The notes beneath the pieces were generated by a model. The model ran no database searches and was not told where the DNA came from. It saw only the letters and a list, made by a program, of their open reading frames with translations. From NCBI GenBank assembly GCA_030146875.1, contig JASLAX010000125.1, positions 1 through 16,721 of the forward strand: a DNA stretch of 16,721 nt, given 5' to 3'. The position numbers and the translations under genes were made by a program. The stretch is from Longimicrobiaceae bacterium (GTDB taxonomy: Bacteria > Gemmatimonadota > Gemmatimonadetes > Longimicrobiales > Longimicrobiaceae). This document shows, piece after piece, positions 8,147 through 16,100 of this stretch; position 1 is the first letter of the stretch; each line of letters begins with the position of its first letter.

Positions 8147-9673
8147 CTAACCCTGCGGCTCGTCGTGCGGGATGGGCTTCACGCCCCGCCGCGGGGCCTT
8201 CCGGCGGCCCCTCACGCGCTTCTCGGCGGCGGAGACCTCCAGCGGCGGGACCCCGTGGGCGCTCGCCTCTCCCGGCAGGGGAAGGACGGGGAGCCGCACG
8301 GTGAACACGCTGCCGGCGCCGGGTTCGCTCTCCAGCGCCACCTCCCCGCCGAGCAGGTCGGCGAGCTGGCGGGTGACGGCCAGGCCCAGGCCGGTCCCGC
8401 TCTGCCGCGCGGCGGACTGGTCGACCTGCCAGAAGGGCTCGAAGACGTGCTCCGCGTGTCCCTCCGCGATCCCCATCCCGGTGTCGGTCACCCGCAGCAT
8501 CACGGCGCCCTCCCCCGCCTCCAGGTCCATCCGCACCTCGCCCGTGGCGGTGAACTTCACCGCGTTGGCGGCCAGGTTCAGGATCACCTGGCGGATCTTG
8601 CCCACGTCGGTCAGGAAGCGGACGGGCTCCTCCGGCACGGTCAGCACGAAGCGCAGCTCCGCGGCGGCCGCCAGCGGCTCCACCAGCGTGGCCGTCTGGC
8701 GCACCAGCTCGGCCAGGTCCACCTCGCGCAGGTGCAGCTCGGCGCGGCCGGCCTGCTGCCGCGCGAAGGTCAGGATCTCCTCGATCAGCGTGAGCAGGTG
8801 GTCGCTGGCGGCGCGGATGCGCTGCACCGCGTGCCGCCTGGAATCGTCGGCCGGGCCGGTCATCTGCTCCGCGAGCAGGTCCGAGAAGCCCTGGATGGCG
8901 GTGAGCGGCGTGCGGAACTCGTGCGAGATGGTGCCCAGGAACGCCGTCTTGGCGCTGTCGGACTCCTGTGCCTCGTGGCGGGCCATGTTGGCCTCGCCCA
9001 GCAGCTCCTCGGCGCGGCGCGCGGTCAGCGTGGCGGCCACGCGCGCCGCCTCCGCGGCCCGTAGCGCCTCCTGCGAGGCGGCGTAGAGCCGCGCGTTGTC
9101 CACCGCCATGGCGCAGCGGCGCCCCAGGTCCTCGGCCAGCAGCAGGTCGGCGTCGTGGTAGCGGCGGCGGTCGTCGGACACGAAGGTGATGGCGCCCAGC
9201 GTCCGCCCCCGCGCCTGCATGGGCACCATCAGGAACGAGCGCGCGCCCATCTCGCTCAGCAGCCCGCGGTGCTCCTCCTCGGCGATCCCCTCCAGCACGT
9301 CGTCGTACGCCAGCACGAACTCGGACTCGTGGGTGCGGATCACCCGCGGGGCGCCCAGCGGGTCCTCGCGGCCGGGAGGGTGCTCGGCGTAGAAGGCCCG
9401 CGCGCGCGCCTGCAGCTCGGCGTCGGGGTGGATGACGGCCACGCGGCGGATGGTCTCGTCGGCCTCCACCGTGTCCACCATGCACCAGGTGCCGAAGAGC
9501 GGCAGCGCCAGCCCAGCGACGGTGGCGAGCGTGGTCTCCACGTCGAGCGACGCCGAGAGGGATCGGCTGGTCTCGGCCAGGAACGCCAGGCGGGTGCCTC
9601 CGTCGGACGGCGGCGGCTCCGGACCTTCCGCGACCGGCTCCGCGGTCCCTCCGGCCGGGATGGGCGTGCTCAT
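8147..9673 (-). CDS. GAF-domain sensor histidine kinase, 508 aa
   Basis: A cytoplasmic sensor kinase with no membrane segment. Residues of about 28-200 form a GAF-type sensory domain (RLAFLAETSRSLSASLD at its start; FLMVPMQARGRTLGAITFVS strands near 147-166). A helical linker (about 200-240) leads to HisKA with phosphorylated His251 in SHEFRTPLTAIQGF. The ATPase has an N-box NLAANAVKFT (366-375), G1 DTGMGI (397-402), F-box FEPFWQ and G2 GTGLGL (426-431), so it should autophosphorylate. The C-terminal tail is basic (RVRGRRKAPRRG). No response regulator is adjacent on its strand; the broken LuxR-type regulator about 1.5 kb away is on the same strand and could be a lost partner, but that is speculation. 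It is transcribed divergently from the OmpA-family gene. The ATG at 9673 lacks a convincing ribosome-binding site. Ligand unknown. Confidence 0.94.
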   Translation of the reverse strand: MSTPIPAGGTAEPVAEGPEPPPSDGGTRLAFLAETSRSLSASLDVETTLATVAGLALPLFGTWCMVDTVEADETIRRVAVIHPDAELQARARAFYAEHPPGREDPLGAPRVIRTHESEFVLAYDDVLEGIAEEEHRGLLSEMGARSFLMVPMQARGRTLGAITFVSDDRRRYHDADLLLAEDLGRRCAMAVDNARLYAASQEALRAAEAARVAATLTARRAEELLGEANMARHEAQESDSAKTAFLGTISHEFRTPLTAIQGFSDLLAEQMTGPADDSRRHAVQRIRAASDHLLTLIEEILTFARQQAGRAELHLREVDLAELVRQTATLVEPLAAAAELRFVLTVPEEPVRFLTDVGKIRQVILNLAANAVKFTATGEVRMDLEAGEGAVMLRVTDTGMGIAEGHAEHVFEPFWQVDQSAARQSGTGLGLAVTRQLADLLGGEVALESEPGAGSVFTVRLPVLPLPGEASAHGVPPLEVSAAEKRVRGRRKAPRRGVKPIPHDEPQG

Positions 9674-10032
9674 GGGGGGGATCTTTCGCTCCAGGGGGCC
9701 CCGCGGTCACCGAACCGCGAGGGTCGCACTCGGTCCCGTCCGGTGATGCCGCGGCGGCCCGGCGGATGCGGACCCCGAAACACGCGGGCGCCCGCGGACC
9801 CGGCGGCGAAGGCACCTCCCGCGGCCGGCACGACGGGCATCCCGCGGGACACATGCACTTTCCCGGCCCGGCGCTCGCGCGCCCCGCCGCGGCCCCCGCC
9901 CCACCCGACGCGCAATCCCCCGAGCGGCGTACGCCGTTCGGGGCAGACGCGCATCCGCAATCCCGCGAACGGGTTACCCTTCGCCTCCCCCCCGCACGTG
10001 CGATCGCGCCGTGAACGTACGGAAGGGCATCT
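9674..10032. other. 359-bp divergent spacer between kinase and OmpA-family genes
   Basis: No gene is visible in any frame. In particular, I found no hydrophobic signal-peptide segment that could belong to the OmpA-family protein. It should hold promoters for both directions; I found no convincing -35/-10 pair. The clearest element is the palindrome at 9918-9943. Confidence 0.55.
9918..9943. promoter_or_regulatory. 26-bp near-perfect palindrome, candidate operator
   Basis: CGAGCGGCGTACGCCGTTCG (9921-9940), flanked by CCC and GGG, is self-complementary without a loop, except for one G-T pair. A loop-free dyad in a divergent promoter region is typical of a dimeric repressor or activator site. 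The regulator is unknown. Confidence 0.45.
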
Positions 10033-11076
10033 TTGCAAGGATCCCCGGACGCTGGCCGGGGCAAGCAGCCGGAGTGGAAGCCCGCGGGACCGGACCGCGC
10101 GGGGAGCTGGGAGCTCAGCCTGGGGGGCGGGGTGCTGTTCGTGGACCCGGCGCTGCGCGACTTCCTGGGGAGCGGGGCGCCCGAGAGCCGGTTCGCGCAG
10201 GATCCCGGCAGCGCCACGCCCACGCTCGTGGCCCGTTTGGGCTACAACCTGAGCCGCCGCGTGGGGATCAGCGTGAGCGCCGGCGGGGCCAGGTCCAGGG
10301 GGCTGACGTACCTGAACCCCGGCGCCGCGCTCACCCTGACCGGCAACCTGAACGCGCGCACCAGCCCGTTCGTGCTGGTGGGCACGGAGCTCACCCGCAT
10401 CGACGGCGGGAACGACCGCACCACGCACTCCACCTGGGGCGCGCACGCGGGGCTGGGGATCCGGCAGATGATGTCCGACGACTTCGCCCTGCGGCTGGAG
10501 GGGCGGGTGCAGATCGCCGGCTTCGACGAGGTGCCCATGAGCACCCACACCACCTTCTCGCCGCTGGCGCAGCTCGGCTTCTCGTGGTTCGTGGGCGGCC
10601 GGCGCCCGGCCCCGCCCGTGCAGATGGCCATGCCGATGCCGGGGCGGGTGGACACCGTGTGGCGGGTGCGCGTGGACACGGTCCACGTGACGCGGGACAA
10701 CGTGGTGCGCGTGGACACCTACCGCCCGGGCGACCAGGTCGTGCTGCGCGTGCAGTTCCGCAGCAACCGCGCGGAGCTGCTCCCCGAGTCGCGGGTGGTG
10801 CTGGACTCGGTGGCCTCGGCCATCCGGGGCACGCCCAACTCGCGCTGGCAGGTGGAGGGGCACACCGACGGCGTGGGCACCGACGCCGCGAACCGCACCC
10901 TCTCGGACGCGCGGGCGCGGAGCGTGGTGGACTACCTGGTCTCCCGCGGCGTGGACGCGAGCATCCTGACGGCGCGCGGGTTCGGCGAGGAGCGCCCGGT
11001 GACCTCCGACGCCACCGTGGAGGGGCGCGCGCAGAACCGGCGCGTGCAGCTCCTGCGGCTTCCCGACCCGGTCTGA
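10033..11076 (+). CDS. OmpA-family outer-membrane protein lacking a signal peptide, 347 aa as read
   Basis: Residues of about 25-190 form alternating amphipathic beta strands of a small OmpA-type barrel (GSWELSLGGGVLFVD; LGFSWFVGG at its end). A VDT-rich linker follows (205-229), then a C-terminal peptidoglycan-binding OmpA domain of about 235-343. It keeps the diaminopimelate-binding Asp279 (EGHTDGVGTD) and Arg294 (LSDARARSVVDYL). It would tether the outer membrane to the cell wall. Anomaly: the first 24 residues are polar and the only usable in-frame start is TTG at 10033, preceded by GGAAGGG 5 nt away; a stop lies in frame at 10012. No export signal exists. In another frame, GTG at 10011 encodes MNVRKGIFA, which looks like the start of a signal peptide. 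A deletion or frameshift in the signal region is likely, so this may be a damaged gene. Confidence 0.85.
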   Translation: MQGSPDAGRGKQPEWKPAGPDRAGSWELSLGGGVLFVDPALRDFLGSGAPESRFAQDPGSATPTLVARLGYNLSRRVGISVSAGGARSRGLTYLNPGAALTLTGNLNARTSPFVLVGTELTRIDGGNDRTTHSTWGAHAGLGIRQMMSDDFALRLEGRVQIAGFDEVPMSTHTTFSPLAQLGFSWFVGGRRPAPPVQMAMPMPGRVDTVWRVRVDTVHVTRDNVVRVDTYRPGDQVVLRVQFRSNRAELLPESRVVLDSVASAIRGTPNSRWQVEGHTDGVGTDAANRTLSDARARSVVDYLVSRGVDASILTARGFGEERPVTSDATVEGRAQNRRVQLLRLPDPV

Positions 11077-11114
11077 GCCGGGCGCGGCGGACGCCATGCC
11101 GACGGGTGGGAACG

Positions 11115-11153
11115 CGACACGCGGGAGCCGGCGATCCCGGCTCCCGCGTGTCG
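11115..11153. terminator. 17-bp-stem hairpin between convergent genes
   Basis: CGACACGCGGGAGCCGG (11115-11131) pairs perfectly with CCGGCTCCCGCGTGTCG (11137-11153) around a 5-nt loop. It lies 38 bp past the OmpA-family stop and 31 bp past the end of the minus-strand regulator remnant, so it can serve both as a bidirectional terminator. There is no strong T-run. Confidence 0.7.
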
Positions 11154-11367
11154 GAAGGCTCCCGGCCGCCGGTGCGGAGCGGCGTCAGCCGCCGGTGCCC
11201 TTGTGCGCAAAGGCGGCGCTCTGCAGGCGCGTGTGCAGCGCGAGCTTCTCCATCACGTTGCGCACGTGGCTCTTCACGGTGTGCGCGGCGACCTCCAGGC
11301 GGGCGGTGCGGTCCAGCATGGCCGTGAGCCCCTCGCGGACCAGGCGGTTGTCTTCGATCAGTGCGAC

Positions 11368-11371
11368 TGAG
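11368..11371. repeat. Target-site duplication, left copy (TGAG)
   Basis: TGAG directly abuts the left inverted repeat of the IS, and the same four bases follow the right end at 12405-12408. Removing one copy together with the IS restores the regulator reading frame. Confidence 0.85.
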
Positions 11372-11388
11372 ACGTTTGGTGTGAATTA
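11372..11388. repeat. IS left terminal inverted repeat
   Basis: ACGTTTGGTGTGAATTA matches the reverse complement of the right end at 14 of 17 positions (12 of the first 13). It starts with AC, as is usual for the IS982 family. The transposase stop codon (11386-11388) lies inside it. Confidence 0.82.
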
Positions 11389-12327
11389 CCAGCCCAGCAG
11401 ATCGGCCGTGGCGAGGTCAGGCCGTCCAAGCTGCCGGTTGAGCCAGATGCAGACGTTGTGGAGCGCCGCCTTGGCTGAGATCCGCACCGTGAGCCCGTCC
11501 CACGAGTGCGCACGCTCCTCCTTCAGGCGGAAGGTGTTGAGGAGCTGGTTGTGCACGGTCTCGATCATCTGGCGCAAGCTGGCCAACCAGCGTCGCCAGG
11601 TCCTGGGCCAGGGCGGACCATGCCCACGCTGTGGCGCGCACACCGCCTCCATCTCGTAGCGTTCCTTCCACTGCCGGTGGCGCCGAGGTCCGCTGAAGCC
11701 CTTGTGCAGCAGGTATGCGCGCCCCGCCGCGGGCTCCCCAACCCAGGGGTGGGTCGGGCGGGGACAGGCTCGCAACGCGAAGAAGCTCTCGGCCATCGGC
11801 TGGTCCTTGGTCGATCCTGCGGCCAGGCCGAAGCCGGTGATGACTCCTTCGCGCGTGAGCGCGCACATCAGCTGCAGGCCATGGAAGTAGCCCAGTCGCG
11901 TGCACAGGCCCTTGTTGGCGCGTCCGGGCAGCCACTCTCCCCCACGGCGGCCGCTGGCACGGGTTGCCACGCCGCAGCGGTCCACGATCTCGTACGGGCT
12001 CTGCCGTGCTCCCAGCTCACGCGCCACGTGCTGGAAGAAGGAGACGATCAGGGGAGCATAGCGTCGCTGCGCGCGGTTGAACTGGGTGCGAGCGGGAAGC
12101 CTCGGGAAGAGGGGGCGCAGCCGCTGCTCTGCGAAGCGATAGGCCTCGCGCTCGCTCTGGAAACGCCGCCACTGCCCGAAGATGGAGAGCGTCGCCGTCT
12201 CCGAGGGGCTGAGCGCCGGCTGCTCTCCGCGACGCTTCAGCAACCCGGCAACGAGGGCGGGATGATCCTTGCAGAAGTCATCGATCAGGACGTACAGTGA
12301 GATCAGGAAGGTGTCGTAGCACAGCAT
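11386..12327 (-). CDS. IS982-family transposase, 313 aa, second catalytic Asp apparently lost
   Basis: The start MLCYDTFLISLYVLIDDFCK and the LSPSETATLSIFGQWRRF segment are typical of the IS982 N-terminus. The DDE domain shows first Asp116 (EIVDRCGVATR), then the region usually written GDKGY, here LLHKGFSG with His208 in place of Asp, then Glu256 in LRQMIETVHNQLLNTF, followed by the family's C-terminal RISAKAALHNVCIWLNRQLG. The codon is CAC, one base from GAC. The IS982 triad is D-D-E, so a D-H-E protein is predicted to be inactive. AAGGAG lies 8 nt before the ATG. The frame is otherwise complete, suggesting recent decay. Confidence 0.9.
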   Translation of the reverse strand: MLCYDTFLISLYVLIDDFCKDHPALVAGLLKRRGEQPALSPSETATLSIFGQWRRFQSEREAYRFAEQRLRPLFPRLPARTQFNRAQRRYAPLIVSFFQHVARELGARQSPYEIVDRCGVATRASGRRGGEWLPGRANKGLCTRLGYFHGLQLMCALTREGVITGFGLAAGSTKDQPMAESFFALRACPRPTHPWVGEPAAGRAYLLHKGFSGPRRHRQWKERYEMEAVCAPQRGHGPPWPRTWRRWLASLRQMIETVHNQLLNTFRLKEERAHSWDGLTVRISAKAALHNVCIWLNRQLGRPDLATADLLGW

Positions 12328-12387
12328 GGTAGGCGCTCCTTGCCAGGGGAACGTGACCAGCCATCTGCTCTACGGCACCTTCCTTCA

Positions 12388-12404
12388 TATCTCACACCAA
12401 GCGT
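12388..12404. repeat. IS right terminal inverted repeat
   Basis: The reverse complement reads ACGCTTGGTGTGAGATA inward from 12404. It pairs with the left end at 11372-11388. Confidence 0.82.
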
Positions 12405-12408
12405 TGAG
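12405..12408. repeat. Target-site duplication, right copy (TGAG)
   Basis: It immediately follows the right IS end and repeats 11368-11371. It overlaps codons 2 and 3 of the interrupted regulator gene. Confidence 0.85.
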
Positions 12409-12564
12409 ATCATGGCCGTGGCCGGATGAGAGGTCGAGGTCGGTGCCTCACGCGTCGGTCCTTCCCTTCCCGCCGCGGGAGCGGGCGGGGCGGGCGTCCG
12501 TGGCACGCTTCGTGTGCCGCCTCTCCCCGGCCCCATCCCCCTTCCCCACGGCAGCCGAGGACCC

Positions 12565-12852
12565 ATGGCCGGATTCTGGACGCGGACGCGGCGCTTCCTG
12601 GCGGCGCTCTGGCTGGGCGCGATCGCGGTGGAGCTCGTGGTGCTGTGGCTCGCGCACCGCACCAACAGCTCGTGGGTCCTGCTGCTGGGGCTGGCGCTGC
12701 TGGTGGTGCCGCTGGTGGCCACCGACCGCACGCTCCACTGGTTCGGCCGCGCCAAGCGCAAGCGCTGGAAGCGGCACGACGTGCAAGGCGCGCCCGCCCA
12801 CGGTGAGCCGGATCCGGCTCCGGCCCCGCGGCCCCCGCCCGCCGCGGGCTGA
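12565..12852 (+). CDS. Small inner-membrane protein with two helices, 95 aa
   Basis: The protein starts MAGFWTRTRRF and has two hydrophobic segments of about 11-32 (LAALWLGAIAVELVVLWLAH) and 39-56 (VLLLGLALLVVPLVA). A strongly basic stretch (GRAKRKRWKRHD) follows, then a proline-rich tail. By the positive-inside rule both ends should face the cytoplasm. The frame is open upstream to 12514, but GAGG lies 5 nt before this ATG and the upstream codons are Pro-rich spacer. I do not recognise the family. It is about 150 bp beyond the IS and faces the large kinase gene in the same direction, 257 bp apart, with a regulatory island between, so it is probably a separate transcript. Confidence 0.72.
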   Translation: MAGFWTRTRRFLAALWLGAIAVELVVLWLAHRTNSSWVLLLGLALLVVPLVATDRTLHWFGRAKRKRWKRHDVQGAPAHGEPDPAPAPRPPPAAG

Positions 12853-12955
12853 GCGGCCGGGGCGGACGTGCCGCGCCCGCCGCCCTCCCCCACGGGAACG
12901 GCCGCTCCATCGCCGGTCGTCCAGCGCCGTCGCCCGACCCGCGCGCGGGGCGCGG

Positions 12956-13013
12956 GGTTATTGACCATTTGTACAATATACGTTAGCTTACGTTTACCAT
13001 CTGGTCAATAACC
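12956..13013. promoter_or_regulatory. AT-rich island of nested palindromes, candidate promoter/operator of the kinase operon
   Basis: GGTTATTGACCA (12956-12967) and TGGTCAATAACC (13002-13013) are a perfect 12-bp inverted repeat. Inside lie the palindrome TTGTACAA (12969-12976) and the near-palindrome ACGTTAGCTTACGT (12980-12993), whose TACGTT halves repeat exactly one helical turn (10 bp) apart. TTGACC at 12961 with TAGCTT at 12984 (17-bp gap) is a plausible -35/-10 pair; a similar pair reads on the other strand. The base composition stands out sharply from the GC-rich surroundings. The 34 bp between the arms could also form a loop in RNA. It lies about 100-150 bp upstream of the hybrid kinase. 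Confidence 0.65.
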
Positions 13014-13049
13014 ATCTCCGCGGCCGGACTCTCCCGAACCGGAGGCCCC

Positions 13050-13112
13050 ATGTCCGCTCCCCGCGCCACAGACCGCCCTTCCCGCCCTCCCCAGGCGCGG
13101 GGGGACGGATGA
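13050..13112 (+). CDS. Possible 20-codon leader peptide overlapping the kinase start
   Basis: ATG at 13050 has an ideal GGAGG 5 nt upstream (13041-13045) and opens a 20-codon frame rich in Pro and Arg (MSAPRATDRPSRPPQ at its start). Its TGA (13110-13112) overlaps the kinase ATG (13109-13111) as ATGA. This is the geometry of translational coupling. Whether the peptide is made is unknown: the frame is short and GC-rich DNA gives such frames by chance. Confidence 0.45.
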   Translation: MSAPRATDRPSRPPQARGDG

Positions 13113-16100
13113 TCCTCAAGACCACGCCGGACGCGCAGGCGATCGAGACGTACGCGCAGGACATCGTGGAGACCGTCCGCGAGCCCCTGCTGATGCTGGA
13201 CACCGACCTTCGCGTCCGCAGCGCCAACCGCGCGTTCTACCAGACGTTCGCAGTCACCGCCCAGGAGACCGAGGACCGGCTCATCTACGAGCTGGGCAAC
13301 GGCCAGTGGGACATCCCCGCCCTGCGGACCCTGCTGGAGGACATCATCCCCGCCAGCAGCGTCTTCAACGACTTCGAGCTCGAGCACACCTTCCCCACCA
13401 TCGGCCGCCGGGTCATGCTGCTCAACGCGCGCAGGCTGCGCGGCGGCGGCAGCTCCGAGCTGCTGGTGCTGGCGATGGAGGACGTGACCGAGCGGCGCCA
13501 GGCCGAGGCCGACTTCAAGGCCATCCAGACGTACGCCCAGGACGTGGTCGACACGGTGCGCGAGCCGCTGCTCATCCTGGACTCCGACCTGCGGGTCAGC
13601 AGCGCCAACCGCGCGTTCTATCAGACCTTCGCCGTCACCTGCGAGGAGACCGAGGACCGGCTGATCTACGAGCTGGGGAACGGGCAGTGGGACATCCCGG
13701 CGCTGCGAACGCTGCTGGAGGACATCATCCCCGCCAGCACCGTCTTCAACGACTTCGAGCTGGAGCACACCTTCCCCACCATCGGGCGGCGGGTGATGCT
13801 GCTGAACGGCCGCCAGCTCCGCGGCGGCAACCACGCCGAGCTGCTGGTGCTGGCGATGGAGGACGTGACGGAGCGCCGAAAGGCCGAGGCGGAGCTCAAG
13901 GAGCTGGAGACCTATGCCCAGGACGTGGTGGACACCGTACGCGAGCCCCTGCTGATCCTGGACTCCGACCTTCGCGTCAGCAGCGCGAACCGCGCCTTCT
14001 ACCAGACCTTCCGCGTCTCCGCCGGCGAGACCGAGGACCGCCTGATCTACCAGCTCGGCAACGGGCAGTGGGACATCCCGGCCCTGCGGACGCTGCTGGA
14101 GGACATCATCCCCGCCAGCACCGTCTTCAACGACTTCGAGTTGGAGCACACCTTCCCCGACATCGGCCGCCGCGTGATGCTGCTCAACGCGCGCAGGCTG
14201 CGCGGCGGCGGGCACTCCGAGCTGCTGGTGCTGGCGATGGAGGACGTGACCGAGCGCCGCCAGGCCGAGGCCGACTTCAAGGCCATCGAGACCTACGCCC
14301 AGGACATCGTCGACACCGTCCGCAAGCCGCTGCTGATCCTGGACACCGACCTGCGGGTGCGCAGCGCGAACCGCGCCTTCTACCAGACGTTCGCCGTCTC
14401 CGCCGAGGAGACCGAGGAGCGGCTGATCTACCAGCTCGGCAACGGGCAGTGGGACATCCCGGCGCTGCGAACGCTGCTGGAGGACATCATCCCCGCCAGC
14501 ACCGTCTTCAACGACTTCGAGCTGGAGCACACCTTCCCCACGATCGGCCGCCGCGTGATGCTGCTGAACGCCCGCAGGCTGCAGGCGGGGCACCACGGGG
14601 AGCTGCTGGTGCTGGGCCTCGAGGACGTGACGGAGCGCCGCCGCGCCGAGGAGGAGGTGGCCAAGGCGCGCGAGGCGGCCGAGACCGCCAACCGCACCAA
14701 GAGCCTGTTCCTGGCCAACATGAGCCACGAGCTGCGCACCCCGCTCAACGCCATCCTGGGCTACTCCGAGATGCTGCAGGAGGAGGCCGAGGAGCAGGAG
14801 CTGGACGAGTTCGTGGCGGACCTGCAGAAGATCGGCTCGGCGGGAAAGCACCTGCTGGCGCTGATCAACGACATCCTGGACCTCTCCAAGATTGAGGCCG
14901 GCAAGATGGAGCTCTTCCTGGAGAGCTTCGACCTGGCCGCGATGATCGGCGAGGTCGCCACGACCATCCAGCCCCTGGTGAAGACCAACGCCAACACCCT
15001 GAACGTGGTGCTGGCGCCGGAGCTGGGCTCCATGCACGCCGACCAGACCAAGGTGCGGCAGGGGCTCTTCAATCTGCTCTCCAACGCCGTGAAGTTCACC
15101 CGGAGCGGCACCATCACGGTGGACGCCGGGCGCGAGCGGATGGACGGGCGGGAGTGGATCGTCTTCCAGGTGACCGACACCGGCATCGGGATGAGCGCCG
15201 AGCAGCTCGTGAAGCTCTTCCAGGACTTCACCCAGGCGGACGCCTCCACCACCCGCCGCTTCGGCGGCACCGGGCTGGGGCTGGCCCTCACGCGGCGCTT
15301 CTGCCAGATGATGGGCGGCGACGTGACCGTGAACAGCGTGGCCGGCGGGGGCAGCGTGTTCACCATCAAGCTCCCGGCCGTGGTCCGGAACGTCGAGGAG
15401 CCCGCCGCCGACCCCGGTGGGGCGGTGGCCGTGCTGCGCGACTGCACCGGCACCGGGGAGGGCGAGCCGCTGCCCCCGGGCACCAGCTACGTGCTGGTGA
15501 TCGACGACGACCCGGTGCAGCGCGAGCTGATGCAGCGCTTCCTGGGGCGCGAGGGCTTCCACGTGATCCCCGCCTCGGGGGGCGAGGAGGGGCTCTGCCT
15601 GGCGCGCCAGGTCAAGCCCGCCGCCATCACGCTGGACGTGATGATGCCCGAGATGGACGGCTGGAGCGTGCTGGCCACGCTCAAGGAGGACCCCGACCTG
15701 CGCGACATCCCCGTCATCATGGTCACCATGGTGGACGACCCGGCGGCCGGCATCGCCCGCGGCGCCGACGACTACGCCACCAAGCCGGTGAACCGCGGAC
15801 GCCTGTCGCGCATCCTGAAGAAGTACACCTGCGCCAACCCGCCCTGCTCGGTGCTGGTGGTGGACGACGACGACGCCGCCCGCGCCCGCACCCGCATCAT
15901 CCTGGAGAAGGAAGGGTGGAAGGTCACCGAGGCGCGCGACGGCCGCGTGGCCATGGAGTGCATGGAGTCCGAGCGCCCGGTGCTGATCCTGCTGGACCTG
16001 GTGATGCCCGAGATGGACGGCTTCGAGTTCGCCGACCGCGTGCGCCGCCACCCGGAGTGGCGCTCCATCCCCATCGTAGTGGTGACGTCGCAGGAGCTGA

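Larger units (their letters stand above)
11372..12404 (-). mobile_element. IS982-family insertion sequence, 1033 bp
   Basis: The ends are imperfect inverted repeats (ACGTTTGGTGTGA at left; ACGCTTGGTGTGA read inward from 12404 at right), flanked by a 4-bp direct repeat TGAG. Size, AC termini and a single transposase gene fit the IS982 family. It is inserted between codons 3 and 4 of a response-regulator gene, in the same orientation. The exact ends are supported independently by the restored reading frame across the site. The transposase probably lacks a catalytic residue, so this copy may be immobile unless helped in trans. Confidence 0.9.
11185..12413 (-). pseudogene. LuxR/NarL-type response regulator, deleted internally and interrupted by an IS
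   Basis: The original start codon lies at 12411-12413 (ATG ATC TCA, partly target duplication), followed by the IS, then the rest of the frame from 11367 to the TGA at 11185-11187. Removing the IS and one CTCA copy gives MISVALIEDNRLVREGL, the first strand and helix of a receiver domain with its acidic pair (E8, D9). The frame then jumps at about residue 20-26 straight into the last two helices of a LuxR DNA-binding domain (LEVAAHTVKSHVRNVMEKL, then LALHTRLQ). The rejoined frame is only 63 codons, against roughly 200-220 for the family. So the phosphoacceptor Asp, most of the receiver and the first part of the HTH domain are gone. The gene is non-functional on two counts. Confidence 0.9.

Noticed and set aside
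12501..12518. TGGCACG-like -24 element of a sigma-54 promoter before the small membrane protein
   Set aside because: The -12 position reads GT instead of GC, and the bases form a GGCAC/GTGCC hairpin. One half-match is not enough.
13148..14671. CRISPR-like or satellite array
   Set aside because: The 381-bp periodic units are in-frame coding PAS domains without spacers.
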